Made by a program: the position numbers and the translations under genes
NCBI RefSeq assembly: GCF_001571225.1
Contig: NZ_BCTJ01000001.1
Span: forward strand, 124,001 to 188,000
DNA from: Hydrogenophaga palleronii NBRC 102513
Lineage (GTDB): Bacteria; Pseudomonadota; Gammaproteobacteria; Burkholderiales; Burkholderiaceae_C
Direction of reading: 5' to 3'
Length of the DNA stretch: 64,000 nt
The notes under the pieces: generated by a model
Told to the model about the DNA's origin: nothing
Seen by the model: the letters and a program-made list of their open reading frames with translations, nothing else
Databases searched by the model: none
Shown here: positions 19,361 to 34,733 of the stretch, piece after piece
How the letters are laid out: each line of letters starts with the position of its first letter
How positions within the stretch are numbered: the first letter of the stretch is position 1

Positions 19361-19942
19361 ATGGAACACACCCTGCCGAAACTGCCTTACGACCTGGATG
19401 CCCTGGCTCCGCACTACAGCCGCGAGACGCTGGAATACCACCACGGCAAGCACCACAACGCGTACGTGGTCAACCTCAACAACCTGCAAAAGGGCACCGA
19501 GTTCGAGAACCTCGACCTCGAGTCCATCATCAAGAAGTCCAGCGGCGGCATCTACAACAACGCAGCCCAGATCTGGAACCACACCTTCTTCTGGAACTGC
19601 ATGAAGCCCGCCGGCGGCGGCGAGCCGACCGGTGCGCTGGCCGACGCCATCAACGCCAAGTGGGGCAGCTACACCGCCTTCAAGGAAGCCTTCGTGAAGT
19701 CGGCCGTGGGCAACTTCGGTTCGGGCTGGACCTGGCTGGTGAAGAAGGCCGACGGTTCGGTCGACATCGTCAACACCGGCGCTGCCGGCACCCCCCTGAC
19801 CACCGCCGACAAGGCCCTGCTGACCGTGGACGTGTGGGAACACGCCTACTACATCGACTACCGCAACCTGCGCCCCAAGTTCGTCGAAACCTTCCTCGAG
19901 AAGCTGGTCAACTGGTCGTTCGCCGAAGCCAACTTCAAGTGA
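19361..19942 (+). CDS. sodB: Superoxide dismutase [Fe]
   Basis: A 193-residue Fe/Mn-family superoxide dismutase. The metal ligands are His27 (in LEYHHGKHH), His74 (in WNHTFFW), Asp157 and His161 (in [11 protein letters not shown]), the exact E. coli SodB numbering. Iron type is favoured by Gln70 in NNAAQIWNH and by AVGNFGSGW. The ATG at 19361 follows AAGAGGAAC. There is no export signal, so it acts in the cytoplasm. It is a single gene ending at a strong terminator. Confidence 0.97.
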   Translation: MEHTLPKLPYDLDALAPHYSRETLEYHHGKHHNAYVVNLNNLQKGTEFENLDLESIIKKSSGGIYNNAAQIWNHTFFWNCMKPAGGGEPTGALADAINAKWGSYTAFKEAFVKSAVGNFGSGWTWLVKKADGSVDIVNTGAAGTPLTTADKALLTVDVWEHAYYIDYRNLRPKFVETFLEKLVNWSFAEANFK

Positions 19943-19963
19943 TCACCGGCACCCGGTAAAACA

Positions 19964-19991
19964 GGCTCGAAGGGTGACCTTCGGGCCTTTT
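19964..19991 (+). terminator. Rho-independent terminator after sodB
   Basis: Stem GGCTCGAAGG / CCTTCGGGCC with GTGA loop, followed by TTTT, 22 bp after the sodB stop. Confidence 0.85.
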
Positions 19992-20176
19992 CCGTTTCTG
20001 CCGGGGAAAACAAGGCAGAAAAATTCGGACACTTTTTGCATTGTGAGATTGAGCTCGCAAAAATGGGGTTTCCCGCCACGCCCTGAACGCAAAATCAACG
20101 GTTGTCCGCGCGGCGCATCCCGGCACCCGTTGCCCCAGCGCCCGACGGCGTCCCCTTACAACTTTGGAGATAGGCC

Positions 20177-22414
<2,238 letters not shown>

Positions 22415-22434
22415 GGACCAGGCGCTGCATCAGA

Positions 22435-22464
22435 AAGGGTCGCCGGCAACGGCGGCCCTTTTTT
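22435..22464 (+). terminator. Rho-independent terminator after monomeric isocitrate dehydrogenase
   Basis: Stem AAGGGTCGCCG / CGGCGGCCCTT with GCAA loop, then TTTT. It ends at the stop codon of the convergent DUF192 gene. Confidence 0.88.
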
Positions 22465-22915
22465 ATTTGCGGAACGGGCCGCCGATGAGGCGCGTGCCGG
22501 GCTGGAGGCCACGCTTGTCGAACCAGCCCTTGTGCATCTCCAGCACGTAGCGCACCGGCTTGGTCGAGCAGTGAGATTCCAGGCTTTGTGGCTGCATGTC
22601 GGCCAGGTTGACGATGCTGCCGTCTTCGGCCACGAACGCGGCGGTCAGCGGCAGCAGGGTGTTCTTCATCCAGAAGCACTGCTCGGCCGGGTGCTCGAAG
22701 ATGAACAGCATGCCTTCGTTGGCCGGCATCTCCTGGCGGTGCATCAGGCCGGTGGCGCGTTCCTGCGGTGTCTGGGCGATCTGGACCTGGATCAGGTGCA
22801 TGCCGGCTTGCAGCTGCGTGCGGGTCAGGTCGGTCTGCGGCGCGTTCTGCGCCCAGGCCGCGCTGGCGATCAGGAAAGGCAGGCTAAGCAACAGGCGGGC
22901 GGACAGGGATTTCAT
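22463..22915 (-). CDS. DUF192 family exported protein
   Basis: A 150-residue protein with a Sec signal peptide (LLLSLPFLIASAAWA, cleavage about residue 22) and a DUF192 domain. Family signatures are QTPQERATGLMHRQEMPANEGMLF-like sequence (about 48-72), CFWMKNTLLPLTAAFV and YVLEMHKGWFDKRGL. DUF192 proteins are small periplasmic or secreted proteins without an established activity. It sits between the two isocitrate dehydrogenase genes on the opposite strand. Confidence 0.9.
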   Translation of the reverse strand: MKSLSARLLLSLPFLIASAAWAQNAPQTDLTRTQLQAGMHLIQVQIAQTPQERATGLMHRQEMPANEGMLFIFEHPAEQCFWMKNTLLPLTAAFVAEDGSIVNLADMQPQSLESHCSTKPVRYVLEMHKGWFDKRGLQPGTRLIGGPFRK

Positions 22916-23119
22916 GCGGCGTGTCGGAGGAAACGGATCGGGCCTTCATTGTCCGCCATCCGCTGCGCTGCCGTGAAGGGCGGCAAAGCCGCGCGCGCCG
23001 GGGCGCCATGAGGGCGCGACTAAAATTTCGGCTTCCCTCGCGTGCGCCCCCGGCGCGCCCAGCCAGTCCACCACGGGCCGGCTTCACACAGACCCCCGAC
23101 TCCCGGAGCCCCGATTCCC

Positions 23120-24373
23120 ATGTACCAGCACATCCAGGTGCCACCCCTAGGCCAGAAAATCACCGTCAACGCCGACCTGTCGCTGAACGTGCCGGACCAG
23201 CCCATCGTGCCCTTCATCGAAGGCGATGGCACTGGTCAGGACATCACGCCGGTGATGATCCAGGTGGTGGACGCAGCCGTGGCCCGGGCCTACGGGGAGC
23301 GCCGCAAGATCCACTGGATGGAGGTGTATGTCGGCCAGAAGGCCACCCAGGTTTATGGCCCGGACGCCTGGCTGCCCGACGAGAGCCTGGATGCCCTGCG
23401 CACCCACGTGGTGTCCATCAAGGGCCCGCTCTCCACACCCGCGGGTGGGCGCTTCCGCTCGATCAACGTGGCGCTGCGGCAGGCACTGGACCTGTACGTC
23501 TGCCAGCGACCGGTTCAGTATTTCGACGGCGTGCCTTCGCCGCTGAAAGAACCGCACAAGACCAACATGGTGGTGTTCCGCGAAAACTCGGAAGACATCT
23601 ACGCCGGCATCGAATACGAAGCCGGCTCTGCCCAGGCGCAAAGCCTGATCCGTCTGCTGCAGGAAGAGATGGGCGTGGACAGCATCCGCTTTCCCGCCAC
23701 CTCGGCCATCGGCATCAAGCCGGTGTCGGTGGAGGGCACCGAGCGCCTGATGCGCAAGGCCATCCAGTACGCGATCGACCACGACAAGCCCAGCGTCACC
23801 ATCGTGCACAAGGGCAACATCATGCGGTACACCGAAGGCGGCTTCCGCGACTGGGCCTACGCCCTGGCCCAAAAGGAATTCGGTGCCGTGCTGGTTGACG
23901 ACGGCCCCTGGTGCCAGTTGCGCAACCCGAAGACCGGCAGGGACATCCTCATCAAGGACTGTTTCGCCGACGACTTCCTGCAACAGATCCTGCTGCGCCC
24001 GCTGGACTTTTCGGTCGTGGCCACGCTCAACCTCAACGGCGACTACGTTGCCGACGCCCTGGCGGCGCAGGTGGGCGGCATCGGCATAGCGCCGGGCGCC
24101 AACCTGTCCGACACCCTGGCGTGTTTCGAGCCCACCCACGGCCCCGTGCCCAAACACGCCGGCAAGGACTACGCCAACCCCTGCGCGGAAATCCTGGCCG
24201 CCGACATGATGCTGCGCCACCTGGGCTGGAAAGAGGCTGGCGACATCATCATCCGCGCCCTCAAGGAAGCGATTGCCAGCAAGAAGGTGACGCACGATTT
24301 CGCGCGGCTGATGCAGGGCGCGACGCAGGTGAGCACCTCCGGTTTCGGCCAGGTGATGATCGGCCACATGTGA
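23120..24373 (+). CDS. icd: NADP-dependent isocitrate dehydrogenase, homodimeric type
   Basis: Dimeric (IDH-I) isocitrate dehydrogenase of 417 residues. The substrate-binding region [19 protein letters not shown] (102-120) includes Ser114, which aligns with the phosphorylatable Ser113 of E. coli Icd, so control by AceK is possible. The metal-binding and NADP region has [28 protein letters not shown] and [19 protein letters not shown]. The frame is open 26 codons upstream, but [14 protein letters not shown] is the natural start. A TAAAAT near 23021 could be its -10. It is the second, unrelated isocitrate dehydrogenase in 4 kb. Confidence 0.97.
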   Translation: MYQHIQVPPLGQKITVNADLSLNVPDQPIVPFIEGDGTGQDITPVMIQVVDAAVARAYGERRKIHWMEVYVGQKATQVYGPDAWLPDESLDALRTHVVSIKGPLSTPAGGRFRSINVALRQALDLYVCQRPVQYFDGVPSPLKEPHKTNMVVFRENSEDIYAGIEYEAGSAQAQSLIRLLQEEMGVDSIRFPATSAIGIKPVSVEGTERLMRKAIQYAIDHDKPSVTIVHKGNIMRYTEGGFRDWAYALAQKEFGAVLVDDGPWCQLRNPKTGRDILIKDCFADDFLQQILLRPLDFSVVATLNLNGDYVADALAAQVGGIGIAPGANLSDTLACFEPTHGPVPKHAGKDYANPCAEILAADMMLRHLGWKEAGDIIIRALKEAIASKKVTHDFARLMQGATQVSTSGFGQVMIGHM

Positions 24374-24626
24374 GTGGCAGGCGGCGGGCGGGAAGGGGCT
24401 TGCCCCGCCGTCGGCCGTGGCGATGTGACCGCATGTGCCCCAGCGCATGAACAAGTGCCCGAACCGCGCTTTTCTTCACCGTTTCCGCGCCGCATTTCGC
24501 TCCACAATGAGGCATGGAAAAGCTGCCTCCCACCGTCTTGCCCGCCAGGCTGGTCCGGCGGGTGGAACGCGCAACCGTATTCCCGCACGTCATTCAGGGC
24601 GGATGCGCACCGCTAGAATCATTTTC

Positions 24627-24983
24627 ATGGCCACCCAGAACCCGAAAAAACCACCCACGCCCGTCGTCCCGCCCAGTGTCGGCAACGACGAGTCGGTGGT
24701 GCTTGAGCGCCGCACCCAGCGCACCCAGCCGCCGCAGATGTTCCAGGTCGTGCTGCTCAACGACGACTTCACCCCCATGGAGTTCGTGGTGCACGTCATC
24801 CAGGAGTTCTTCAGCAAGGACCGCGAAACCGCGACCCAGATCATGCTCAAGATCCACCTGGAAGGAAAAGGCATCTGTGGCGTCTATTCCCGCGACGTCG
24901 CGAGCACCAAGGTGGACCAGGTCCTCCAGGCCGCCCGCGCCGCCGGGCACCCGTTGCAATGTGTGAGCGAACCTGTTGAATAA
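24627..24983 (+). CDS. clpS: ATP-dependent Clp protease adaptor ClpS
   Basis: A 118-residue ClpS adaptor that delivers N-degron substrates to ClpAP. The substrate pocket segment is [18 protein letters not shown] (about 46-63). [18 protein letters not shown] follows, and the acidic flexible N terminus precedes the fold. The ATG at 24627 has no clear ribosome-binding site, and TAGAAT ends only 7 nt upstream, so a leaderless or very short-leader transcript is possible. clpA follows after 95 bp. Confidence 0.95.
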   Translation: MATQNPKKPPTPVVPPSVGNDESVVLERRTQRTQPPQMFQVVLLNDDFTPMEFVVHVIQEFFSKDRETATQIMLKIHLEGKGICGVYSRDVASTKVDQVLQAARAAGHPLQCVSEPVE

Positions 24984-25078
24984 ACCCGAGTCCACCCCAT
25001 CTGACCCCCAGTCTCCTGTTTTTTTGAATCCTGTCGATTGCCTCTTCCCCGATCACCCAAGCCCAAAGGACGTGCCCA

Positions 25079-27415
<2,337 letters not shown>

Positions 27416-27441
27416 TCGTCGCAGGCACTCGCCCCATGCAA

Positions 27442-27469
27442 AAGGCCCGGTTCGTCCGGGCCTTTTTTC
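27442..27469. terminator. Rho-independent terminator after clpA
   Basis: Stem AAGGCCCGG / CCGGGCCTT with a 5-nt loop and a T run on the plus strand. A shorter T run on the minus strand may also help end the convergent HerA-like gene. Confidence 0.88.
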
Positions 27470-27523
27470 TTGTGCAATGTGGCTGCGGAGCGCAGCCACC
27501 CGGGAAGCCGGCGGGAAACCGGC

Positions 27524-29080
27524 TCAGCGCTTCTTGCCGCCGCCCAGCAGGCCACCCAGCATGCCGCGCACCAACTGGCGCCCGAGGCCGCTGGCAACGC
27601 TGCGTGCCGCCGTCTTGGCCATGGTCTGCACCAGGCCGTCGTACTGGCCGCCGCGTGGGCCGGTGCGGCCGAACAGCGCTTCGTTGACCATGCCGCCAAA
27701 ACCACCGCCTTCGGCGGGGGCGGCCTGCTTGTCCGAGCCCGGCACCCGGGGCGCCTTGGGCGCCGCGTTGGCCGGCTGCTCTTCCTGTGGCGTCGCGCCG
27801 CGTTCGCCGGCGTGTTTGGCAAAGACTTCGTAGGCGCTCTCGCGGTCCACCACTTTCTCGTACACGCCGGCCACCAGCGAATCGCGGCGCAGCTGGGCAC
27901 GTTGCTCGGGCGTGATGGGGCCGAGCTGGCTGCCCGGCGGCAGCACGTACACGCGCTCGGTCTCGCTCGGGCGGCCCTTGGCGTCCAGCAGGCTCACCAG
28001 GGCTTCGCCCACGGCCAGTTCGGTGATGGCGGCTTCGATGTCGAGGCCCGCCTTGGGGCGCATGGTCTGCGCGGTGGACTTGACGGCCTTCTGGTCGCGC
28101 GGGGTGAAGGCGCGCAGCGCGTGCTGGACGCGGTTGCCAAGCTGGCCCAGCACGCTGTCGGGAATGTCCAGCGGGTTCTGCGTCACGAAATACACGCCCA
28201 CGCCCTTGGAGCGCACCAGGCGCACCACCAGTTCGATGCGTTCGATCAGCACCTTGGGCGCTTCGTTGAACAGCAGGTGGGCCTCGTCGAAGAAGAACAC
28301 CAGCTTGGGTTTTTCGGGGTCGCCGATTTCGGGCAGGGTCTCGAACAGCTCGGACAGCATCCACAGCAGGAAGGTGGCGTAGAGGCGCGGCGCGTTCATC
28401 AGCTTGTCGGCGGCCAGGATGTTGATCACGCCCTTGCCGTCCACCGTCTGCATGAAGTCGTTGATGTCGAGCATGGGTTCGCCGAAGAACTTGTCGCCCC
28501 CCTGTTGTTCGACCTGCATCAGCCCGCGCTGGATCGCGCCGATGCTGGCGGCGCTGATGTTGCCGTACTCGGTGGTGAACTGCTTGGCGTTGTCGCCGAT
28601 GTGCTGCAGCATGGCCCGCAGGTCTTTCATGTCGAGCAGCAGCAGGCCGTTGTCGTCGGCGATCTTGAACACCAGGTTGAGCACGCCGGCCTGGGTGTCG
28701 TTGAGGTTCAGCATGCGGGACAGCAGCAGCGGCCCCATGTCGCTGATGGTGGCGCGCACCGGGTGGCCGAGTTCGCCGAACACGTCCCACAGCGTGGTCG
28801 GGCAGGACTGCGAGGCGGGCGGCGTGATGCCGCGGTCTTTCAGGGTGGCGCTGATCTTTTCGCCGAAACTGCCGCGCTGGCTGATGCCCGAGAGGTCGCC
28901 CTTGACGTCGGCCATGAACACCGGCACGCCGATGTTGGAGAACTGTTCGGCCAGCGTCTGCAGCGTGACGGTCTTGCCGGTACCGGTGGCGCCGGTGATC
29001 AGACCGTGGCGGTTGGCCAGGGCGGGCAGCAGCTGGCAGGTGGTGTTGGCGTTGAGGGCGATCAGCATCGGTTCGGCCAT
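27524..29080 (-). CDS. HerA-like ATPase (DUF853 family)
   Basis: A 518-residue FtsK/HerA-type P-loop ATPase. Walker A is [15 protein letters not shown] (26-40) and Walker B is [17 protein letters not shown] (about 262-278). [12 protein letters not shown] and [15 protein letters not shown] fit the DUF853 branch (E. coli YjgR-like). The C terminus ends [14 protein letters not shown] after a Gly-rich stretch. The true role of this branch is not established; it lacks the NurA partner of archaeal HerA, and none is nearby. It is transcribed alone on the minus strand, divergent from yebC. Confidence 0.9.
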   Translation of the reverse strand: MAEPMLIALNANTTCQLLPALANRHGLITGATGTGKTVTLQTLAEQFSNIGVPVFMADVKGDLSGISQRGSFGEKISATLKDRGITPPASQSCPTTLWDVFGELGHPVRATISDMGPLLLSRMLNLNDTQAGVLNLVFKIADDNGLLLLDMKDLRAMLQHIGDNAKQFTTEYGNISAASIGAIQRGLMQVEQQGGDKFFGEPMLDINDFMQTVDGKGVINILAADKLMNAPRLYATFLLWMLSELFETLPEIGDPEKPKLVFFFDEAHLLFNEAPKVLIERIELVVRLVRSKGVGVYFVTQNPLDIPDSVLGQLGNRVQHALRAFTPRDQKAVKSTAQTMRPKAGLDIEAAITELAVGEALVSLLDAKGRPSETERVYVLPPGSQLGPITPEQRAQLRRDSLVAGVYEKVVDRESAYEVFAKHAGERGATPQEEQPANAAPKAPRVPGSDKQAAPAEGGGFGGMVNEALFGRTGPRGGQYDGLVQTMAKTAARSVASGLGRQLVRGMLGGLLGGGKKR

Positions 29081-29180
29081 GGCTTGAGTTCCTTCGGGAG
29101 GCGGTTCGGGACGGTGCGGGTGAAAACGTAAAATCGCGGTCTTATTAGATCAAAGCCAGAACGGGCAAAAGGACAATTTC

Positions 29181-29906
29181 GTGGCCGGACATAGCAAATG
29201 GGCAAATATTCAGCACCGCAAAGGCCGTCAGGACGAAAAGCGCGGGAAGATCTGGACGCGTGTCATCCGTGAGATCAGCGTGGCGGCACGCCAGGGTGGC
29301 GGCGACCCGGCCATGAACCCGCGCCTGCGGCTGGCGATCGACAAGGCCAAGGCCGCCAACATGCCGGCCGACCGCATCAAGTACAACGTCGACAAGGCCT
29401 CGGGCAACCTGGAAGGCCAGGCGCTGGAGGAAATCCGCTACGAGGGCTACGGCATCGGCGGCGCCGCCATCATCGTCGACACCATGACCGACAACCGCGT
29501 GCGCACCGTGGCCGAGGTGCGCCACGCCTTGAGCAAACACGGCGGCAACCTCGGCACCGAAGGTTCGGTGGCGTTCCAGTTCAAGCACTGTGGCCAGCTG
29601 ATTTTTGCCCCCGGTACCTCCGAAGACCAGGTGATGGAAATCGCGCTGGAAGCCGGTGCGGACGACGTGATCAGCGACGAGGACGGTGCCATCGAGGTGC
29701 TGACCCCGCCACTGGAGTTCGAGGCCGTGAAGAACGCGCTGGAAGCCGCCGGCCTCAAGCCCGAGGTGGCCGAGGTGACGATGCGGCCGGAAAACTCCAT
29801 TGCCCTGACCGGCGACGACGCGGCCCGCATGCAGAAACTGCTGGACGTGCTGGAAGACCTGGACGACGTGCAGGACGTGTTTCACAACGCCGAGATCGGC
29901 GAATAA
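29181..29906 (+). CDS. YebC/PmpR family DNA-binding regulator
   Basis: A 241-residue YebC family protein: [52 protein letters not shown]. The start is GTG at 29181 with AAAGGA 8 nt upstream; TAAAAT near 29127 could be its -10. Members bind DNA as regulators or act at the ribosome on proline-rich stalls; which applies here is open. It precedes purD by 20 bp and is likely the first gene of a long co-directional run to rng. Confidence 0.95.
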   Translation: MAGHSKWANIQHRKGRQDEKRGKIWTRVIREISVAARQGGGDPAMNPRLRLAIDKAKAANMPADRIKYNVDKASGNLEGQALEEIRYEGYGIGGAAIIVDTMTDNRVRTVAEVRHALSKHGGNLGTEGSVAFQFKHCGQLIFAPGTSEDQVMEIALEAGADDVISDEDGAIEVLTPPLEFEAVKNALEAAGLKPEVAEVTMRPENSIALTGDDAARMQKLLDVLEDLDDVQDVFHNAEIGE

Positions 29907-29926
29907 CCAACGACAGATAGATCCGG

Positions 29927-31204
29927 ATGAAAGTACTCGTGATTGGCGGCGGTGGCCGCGAGCATGCGCTGGCCTGGAAGCTGGCCCAGGCCGACGGTGT
30001 GGAGCAGGTGTTTGTGGCCCCGGGCAATGCCGGCACCGCGCGCGACCCGCAGCTGAGCAACCTGGACATCACCGACAAGGCTGCGCTGCGCGCCTGGGCG
30101 CAAGGGCAGGGCATCGCGCTCACGGTGGTCGGGCCTGAAGCGCCGCTGGCTGCCGGCGTGGTGGACGAGTTCCGCGCCCACGGCCTGGCCATCTTTGGCC
30201 CCACCCAGGCCGCCGCCCAGCTGGAGAGCTCCAAGGCTTTCTCCAAGGCCTTCATGCAGCGCCACGGCATCCCGACCGCGAAATACCAGGCCTTCACCGA
30301 TCCGGTGGCGGCCCACGCCTACGTGGACGCGCAGGGCGCGCCCATCGTGGTCAAGGCCGACGGCCTGGCCGCCGGCAAGGGCGTGGTGGTGGCCATGTCC
30401 GCGGCCGAAGCGCACGAAGCGATCGACTTCATGCTGCTCGACAACACCCTGGGTGTGGCGCACAACGAAGGCGGTGCGCGCGTCGTGATCGAAGAATTCC
30501 TGAGTGGCGAAGAAGCCAGCTTCATCGTGCTGTGCGACGGCGAGCACGCGCTGGCCCTGGCCACCAGCCAGGACCACAAACGACTGCTCGACGCCGACCA
30601 GGGCCCCAACACCGGTGGCATGGGCGCGTACTCGCCCGCGCCGGTGGTCACGCCCGCGGTGCACGAGCGCGCCATGAACGAGGTCATCCTGCCCACGTTG
30701 CGTGGCATGAAGGCCGACGGTATTCCCTACACCGGCTTCCTGTACGCCGGGCTGATGATCACGCCCGACGGCCAGGTCAAGACGCTGGAATTCAACTGCC
30801 GCATGGGCGACCCCGAGACCCAGCCCATCACCATGCGCCTGCGCAGCAACCTGGCGCAGGTGCTGCTCGCCGCCACGCGCGGCGAGCTCGACCGCGTGAC
30901 GCTGGACTGGGACCCGCGCGTGGCGCTGGGCGTGGTGCTGGCCGCCGCCGGTTACCCGCTGAGCCCGCGCAAGGGCGACGCCATCAGCGGCCTGCCGGCC
31001 GACGAGGCCGACCGCATGGTCTTCCACGCCGGCACCAGCAGCGGCGCGGCCGACACGGTGCAGGTGTCGGGCGGGCGCGTGTTGTGCGTGACGGCGCTGG
31101 CGGACTCCGTCGCCGAGGCGCGCAAGCGCGCCTACGAGGTGGTGGACGCCATCCATTTCGATGGCGTGCAATGCCGCCGCGACATCGGCTACCGCGCGCT
31201 GTGA
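29927..31204 (+). CDS. purD: Phosphoribosylamine-glycine ligase
   Basis: GAR synthetase, 425 residues, second step of purine synthesis. The N domain opens [19 protein letters not shown]. The ATP-grasp region includes [16 protein letters not shown] (141-156) and [13 protein letters not shown] (about 287-299), and [16 protein letters not shown] lies between. It overlaps hemF by 4 bp (GTGA). Confidence 0.97.
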   Translation: MKVLVIGGGGREHALAWKLAQADGVEQVFVAPGNAGTARDPQLSNLDITDKAALRAWAQGQGIALTVVGPEAPLAAGVVDEFRAHGLAIFGPTQAAAQLESSKAFSKAFMQRHGIPTAKYQAFTDPVAAHAYVDAQGAPIVVKADGLAAGKGVVVAMSAAEAHEAIDFMLLDNTLGVAHNEGGARVVIEEFLSGEEASFIVLCDGEHALALATSQDHKRLLDADQGPNTGGMGAYSPAPVVTPAVHERAMNEVILPTLRGMKADGIPYTGFLYAGLMITPDGQVKTLEFNCRMGDPETQPITMRLRSNLAQVLLAATRGELDRVTLDWDPRVALGVVLAAAGYPLSPRKGDAISGLPADEADRMVFHAGTSSGAADTVQVSGGRVLCVTALADSVAEARKRAYEVVDAIHFDGVQCRRDIGYRAL

Positions 31205-32124
31205 ACCCGCAGCACACCCCCACGGCCCTGGTCCGTGAGTACCTGGTCGACCTGCAGGACCGCATCGTGTCCACCGTGGCGCTGGTCGATGGCGGCAGCT
31301 TCGTAGTGGACCGCTGGACCAAGGCCGCGGGCGAACCGCTGCAAGGCAGCGGCATCACGCAGATCCTGGAGGACGGTGCCGTGTTCGAGCGCGCCGGCTG
31401 CGGTTTCTCGCACGTGACCGGCCCGCGCCTGCCGCCTTCGGCCACGCAGCACCGGCCCGAGCTGGCCGGCGCCGCCTTCGAGGCCATGGGCGTGTCGCTG
31501 GTGTTCCACCCGCGCAACCCCTACGTGCCCACGGTGCACATGAACGTGCGCATGATCGCCGCCACGCCCGCAGGCGGCGAGCCGGTGTGCTGGTTCGGTG
31601 GCGGCATGGACCTCACGCCGTACTACGGTTTTGAAGAAGATGCGGTGCACTTCCACCGCTCGGCGAAAAACGCGCTCGACCCCTTTGGGGTCGACAAGTA
31701 CCCGCGCTTCAAGACCTGGTGCGACGACTACTTCGTGCTCAAGCACCGCGACGAACAACGCGGCATCGGCGGCGTGTTCTTCGACGACTTCTCCGAACTG
31801 GGCTTCGACGGCAGCTTTGCCATGCTGAGTTCGGTGGGCGACGCGTTCCTCGATGCCTACCTGCCGATCGTGGACCGGCGCAAGAACATGCCCTACGGCG
31901 AGCGCGAGCGCAGCTTCCAGCTGTACCGGCGCGGCCGTTACGTCGAGTTCAACCTGGTCTGGGACCGCGGCACCCACTTCGGCCTGCAGTCGGGTGGGCG
32001 CACAGAGTCCATCCTGCTGTCCATGCCGCCGCTGGTGAGCTGGGCCTACAACCGCAAGACCAAGAGCGGCACACCGGAAGACCGGTTGTACAAGGACTTC
32101 CTGGTGCGCAAGGACTGGGTCTGA
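31201..32124 (+). CDS. hemF: Coproporphyrinogen III oxidase, oxygen-dependent
   Basis: Aerobic coproporphyrinogen oxidase of 307 residues in haem synthesis. Signatures are [18 protein letters not shown] (about 132-149), [17 protein letters not shown] and [20 protein letters not shown]. The GTG start at 31201 overlaps the purD stop; the reading frame continues upstream inside purD but has no support there. Its TGA shares a base with the nadD ATG (TGATG). Confidence 0.96.
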   Translation: MNPQHTPTALVREYLVDLQDRIVSTVALVDGGSFVVDRWTKAAGEPLQGSGITQILEDGAVFERAGCGFSHVTGPRLPPSATQHRPELAGAAFEAMGVSLVFHPRNPYVPTVHMNVRMIAATPAGGEPVCWFGGGMDLTPYYGFEEDAVHFHRSAKNALDPFGVDKYPRFKTWCDDYFVLKHRDEQRGIGGVFFDDFSELGFDGSFAMLSSVGDAFLDAYLPIVDRRKNMPYGERERSFQLYRRGRYVEFNLVWDRGTHFGLQSGGRTESILLSMPPLVSWAYNRKTKSGTPEDRLYKDFLVRKDWV

Positions 32125-32771
32125 TGGCCGACCAGCCGGCACCCCTGCGCCGCATCGGCATGTTCGGCGGCGCGTTCGACCCGCCGCACTGGGCGCACCG
32201 CGACCTGGCGAAGACCGCGCTCACGCAGCTGAATCTCGACGTGCTGCACGTGCTGCCGACCGGCCACGCCTGGCACAAGTCGCGCGTGCTGTCGCCGCCG
32301 CAAGACCGTGCCGCCATGTGCGAACTCGCCTTTGGCGACCTGCCCAGGGTGAAGCTCGACGAACGCGAAATTCACCGCGAAGGCCCGAGCTACACCGCCG
32401 ACACCTTGCGTGAGCTGCAGGCCGAATACCCCGGCGCACAACTGTTCCTGGTGCTCGGCGCCGACCAGCTGCTGGCTTTCAAGAGCTGGGTGCGCTGGCA
32501 GGAGGTGCTGGAGCTGGCTACGCTGGCGGTGGCCAACCGCGCCACCAACATCGGTGCGGACGCCCCGCTGGACACTACCAGTGAGACCGACCTGTCGGGC
32601 GTCGGCCTGCCTTTCGAGCTGCTTCAGATGCCTCTGAAGAACATCAGCGCCACCGCCGTGCGCGCCCGCGTGGGCCAGACCGCAGCCAGTGCCCACGCAC
32701 TGGATGTTCTGGTGCCCGAGGCCGTCGCAGGCTATATTTCACAACACAACCTCTACCAGCCCCCTACATGA
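32124..32771 (+). CDS. nadD: Nicotinate-nucleotide adenylyltransferase
   Basis: NaMN adenylyltransferase of 215 residues, NAD synthesis. The nucleotidyltransferase motif GMFGGAFDPPHWAH (12-25) is HxAH rather than the commoner HxGH. VLGADQLLAF and KNISATAVRARV (ISxTxxR) follow. It overlaps hemF by one base and rsfS by 4 bp. The nadD-rsfS-rlmH-maf-rng order is common in proteobacteria. Confidence 0.95.
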   Translation: MADQPAPLRRIGMFGGAFDPPHWAHRDLAKTALTQLNLDVLHVLPTGHAWHKSRVLSPPQDRAAMCELAFGDLPRVKLDEREIHREGPSYTADTLRELQAEYPGAQLFLVLGADQLLAFKSWVRWQEVLELATLAVANRATNIGADAPLDTTSETDLSGVGLPFELLQMPLKNISATAVRARVGQTAASAHALDVLVPEAVAGYISQHNLYQPPT

Positions 32772-33574
32772 CCAGCGAAACCACTGCCAAAAAAGACATC
32801 CAGAGACTCCAGCGCGCCATCGTCGATGGCCTCGAGGACGTCAAGGGTCAGGACATCGTGGTTTTCAACACCGAGCACCTCTCACCCCTGTTCGAGCGGG
32901 TCATCGTCGCCAGCGGCACCTCCAACCGCCAGACCAAGGCGCTGGCCTCCAGCGTGCGCGACGCGGTGCGCGAGGCGGGCTTTGACAAGCCCCGCATCGA
33001 AGGCGAAGAAAACGGCGAATGGATCATCGTCGACTGCGGCGCCGCCGTGGCGCACGTGATGCAACCGGTGATCCGCCAGTACTACCGCCTCGAAGAAATC
33101 TGGGGCGCCAAGCCCGTGCGCCTCAAGCACGGTGCAGACAAACCTGCCGCGGCCGAAGCCAAACCGGCGGCCAGGAAGACCAGCCGCAAGAAGCCGGCCG
33201 AGAGCGTGGCCGCCCAGCCCGCGAAGTCGGTGGCGCGCAAGGCCGCCAAGTCTGCCAAGGCGTCGCAGGCCGCTGCACCGGCCAAGACCGCAACCAAGTC
33301 TGCCGCCAAGGCCCCGGTGAAGACCGCTGCCACCAAGTCTGCTGCGAGCAAAACCGCCGCCGGCAAGACCGCCGCCGGCAAGACCGCGGCGCGCAAGACC
33401 CCGGCCGCCGCACCGAAGACCGCGCTGCAGAAGCTGGTGGTCAAACCGCGCAGCGCCACCAAGCCGGGCGCGAAGACCGCGGCCAAGCCTGCCGCCAAGA
33501 GCGCCGCCGCCAAACCGGCGCTCAAGACACCGGTGCGCAAGACCGCCAAAACTGCCGCCGCCAAGAAGGCATGA
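32768..33574 (+). CDS. rsfS: Ribosomal silencing factor RsfS with long Lys/Ala-rich tail
   Basis: The first 120 residues are a standard RsfS/iojap domain, which binds ribosomal protein L14 and blocks subunit joining. Visible blocks are [48 protein letters not shown] and YRLEEIWG. Residues about 122-268 are an added, low-complexity tail of Lys, Ala, Thr, Pro and Ser with repeated KxAAK, AAGKT and AKPAAK units, resembling histone H1 tails. RsfS is normally 105-135 residues. The tail is in frame and ends exactly at the rlmH overlap (ATGA), so it is not a fusion error. It may bind RNA or DNA (inference). Confidence 0.93.
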   Translation: MTSETTAKKDIQRLQRAIVDGLEDVKGQDIVVFNTEHLSPLFERVIVASGTSNRQTKALASSVRDAVREAGFDKPRIEGEENGEWIIVDCGAAVAHVMQPVIRQYYRLEEIWGAKPVRLKHGADKPAAAEAKPAARKTSRKKPAESVAAQPAKSVARKAAKSAKASQAAAPAKTATKSAAKAPVKTAATKSAASKTAAGKTAAGKTAARKTPAAAPKTALQKLVVKPRSATKPGAKTAAKPAAKSAAAKPALKTPVRKTAKTAAAKKA

Positions 33575-34038
33575 GGCTGCTGATCGTCGCGGTCGGGCAG
33601 CGTGTGCCCGACTGGGCCCAGACCGCCTACGACGATTACGCCAAACGCTTCCCACCCGAACTGCGGGTGGAACTCAAAGCCGTCAAGACCGAACCGCGCG
33701 CCTCCAAGACCCTGGAGACGCTGTTGGCGGCCGAGCGCGAGCGCATCGAGGCCGCGATTCCGCGCGGCAGCCGCGTGGTCGCGCTCGACGAACGCGGCAC
33801 CACGCTGACCACCAAGGCACTGGCCCAGCAGTTGCAGCACTGGCAGCTTGAAGGCGACGATGTGGCCCTGGTGATCGGTGGCCCCGATGGCCTTGACCCG
33901 GCCTTTCGAGCCGCGGCACACCAGCGCATCCGCCTGTCCGACCTGACCTTGCCACACGCCATGGTGCGGGTGCTGCTGATCGAGCAGCTCTATCGCGCCT
34001 GGTCGGTCAACGCGAACCACCCCTACCACCGCGAATGA
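33571..34038 (+). CDS. rlmH: 23S rRNA pseudouridine-1915 N3-methyltransferase
   Basis: SPOUT methyltransferase RlmH, 155 residues, modifying helix 69 of 23S rRNA. It begins [17 protein letters not shown], has [10 protein letters not shown] and [12 protein letters not shown] for SAM binding, and ends with the conserved [15 protein letters not shown]. It overlaps rsfS by 4 bp, fitting a ribosome-related operon. Confidence 0.97.
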   Translation: MRLLIVAVGQRVPDWAQTAYDDYAKRFPPELRVELKAVKTEPRASKTLETLLAAERERIEAAIPRGSRVVALDERGTTLTTKALAQQLQHWQLEGDDVALVIGGPDGLDPAFRAAAHQRIRLSDLTLPHAMVRVLLIEQLYRAWSVNANHPYHRE

Positions 34039-34081
34039 GGGCGCGTTGCTCTCCTGCGCGCGCCAGACCCCACACCGTTCC

Positions 34082-34702
34082 ATGACCGACTTCATCTACC
34101 TGGCCTCGCAGAGCCCGCGCCGCAAGCAGTTGCTCGAGCAATGGGGCGTGCGCTGCGAAACCCTGTTGCCCGACGCGTCGGAAGACGCCGAGGCACTGGA
34201 GGTCGTGCACCCGGGCGAAGCGCCCGCCGCCTATGTGCAGCGCGTCACCGGGCTCAAGCTGCAGGCCTCGCTGGAGCGCCGGCAACGGCGCGGCTTGCCG
34301 CCCGCGCCCGTGTTGTGCGCCGACACCACGGTGGCGCTGGGCCGGCGCATCCTGGGCAAACCCGCCGATGCCGCCGAAGCCCGCCGCATGCTGGCCGAAC
34401 TCTCCGGCCAGCGCCACCGTGTGCTGACCGCGGTGGCAGTGGGACGGCCGGCGGCGCGTGGTGCGCCGCGCCAGTGGGCGGCCCTGTCCACATCCTGGGT
34501 CACGTTTGCTGCGCTGAGCGCGGCGCAGATCCGCCGCTACGTCGAGAGCGGCGAGCCCATGGGCAAGGCCGGTGCCTACGGCATCCAGGGTCGCGCGGGG
34601 CTCTGGGTGAGCCACATCAGCGGCAGTTATTCGGGCATCATGGGTTTGCCCGCGCACGAGACGGCGCAGGTGCTGCACGCGGCGGGCGTGCCGCTGATCT
34701 GA
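34082..34702 (+). CDS. maf: Maf family nucleotide pyrophosphatase (YhdE-like)
   Basis: A 206-residue Maf protein hydrolysing non-canonical or excess nucleoside triphosphates. LASQSPRRKQLLEQWG (6-21) is the phosphate-binding start, VLCADTTVALGRRILGKP has the catalytic Asp, and GKAGAYGIQGRAGLWV is conserved. Position immediately before rng is that of E. coli yhdE, so dTTP/UTP pyrophosphatase activity is favoured. The start at 34082 (MTDFIYLASQ) leaves a 43-bp gap from rlmH. Confidence 0.93.
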   Translation: MTDFIYLASQSPRRKQLLEQWGVRCETLLPDASEDAEALEVVHPGEAPAAYVQRVTGLKLQASLERRQRRGLPPAPVLCADTTVALGRRILGKPADAAEARRMLAELSGQRHRVLTAVAVGRPAARGAPRQWAALSTSWVTFAALSAAQIRRYVESGEPMGKAGAYGIQGRAGLWVSHISGSYSGIMGLPAHETAQVLHAAGVPLI

Positions 34703-34733
34703 ACCCCAACCACACGCCACCGAGAAGGGCCCC

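Noticed and set aside
24374..24626. Search for a cold-shock (csp) gene before clpS
   Set aside because: Such a gene often lies there in relatives, but no frame shows the KWFN or GFGFI motifs in this 253-bp gap.
33082..34095. A 337-codon minus-strand frame opposite the rsfS tail and rlmH
   Set aside because: Its repetitive Ala/Leu/Val sequence is the antisense of the Lys/Ala tail; no independent support.
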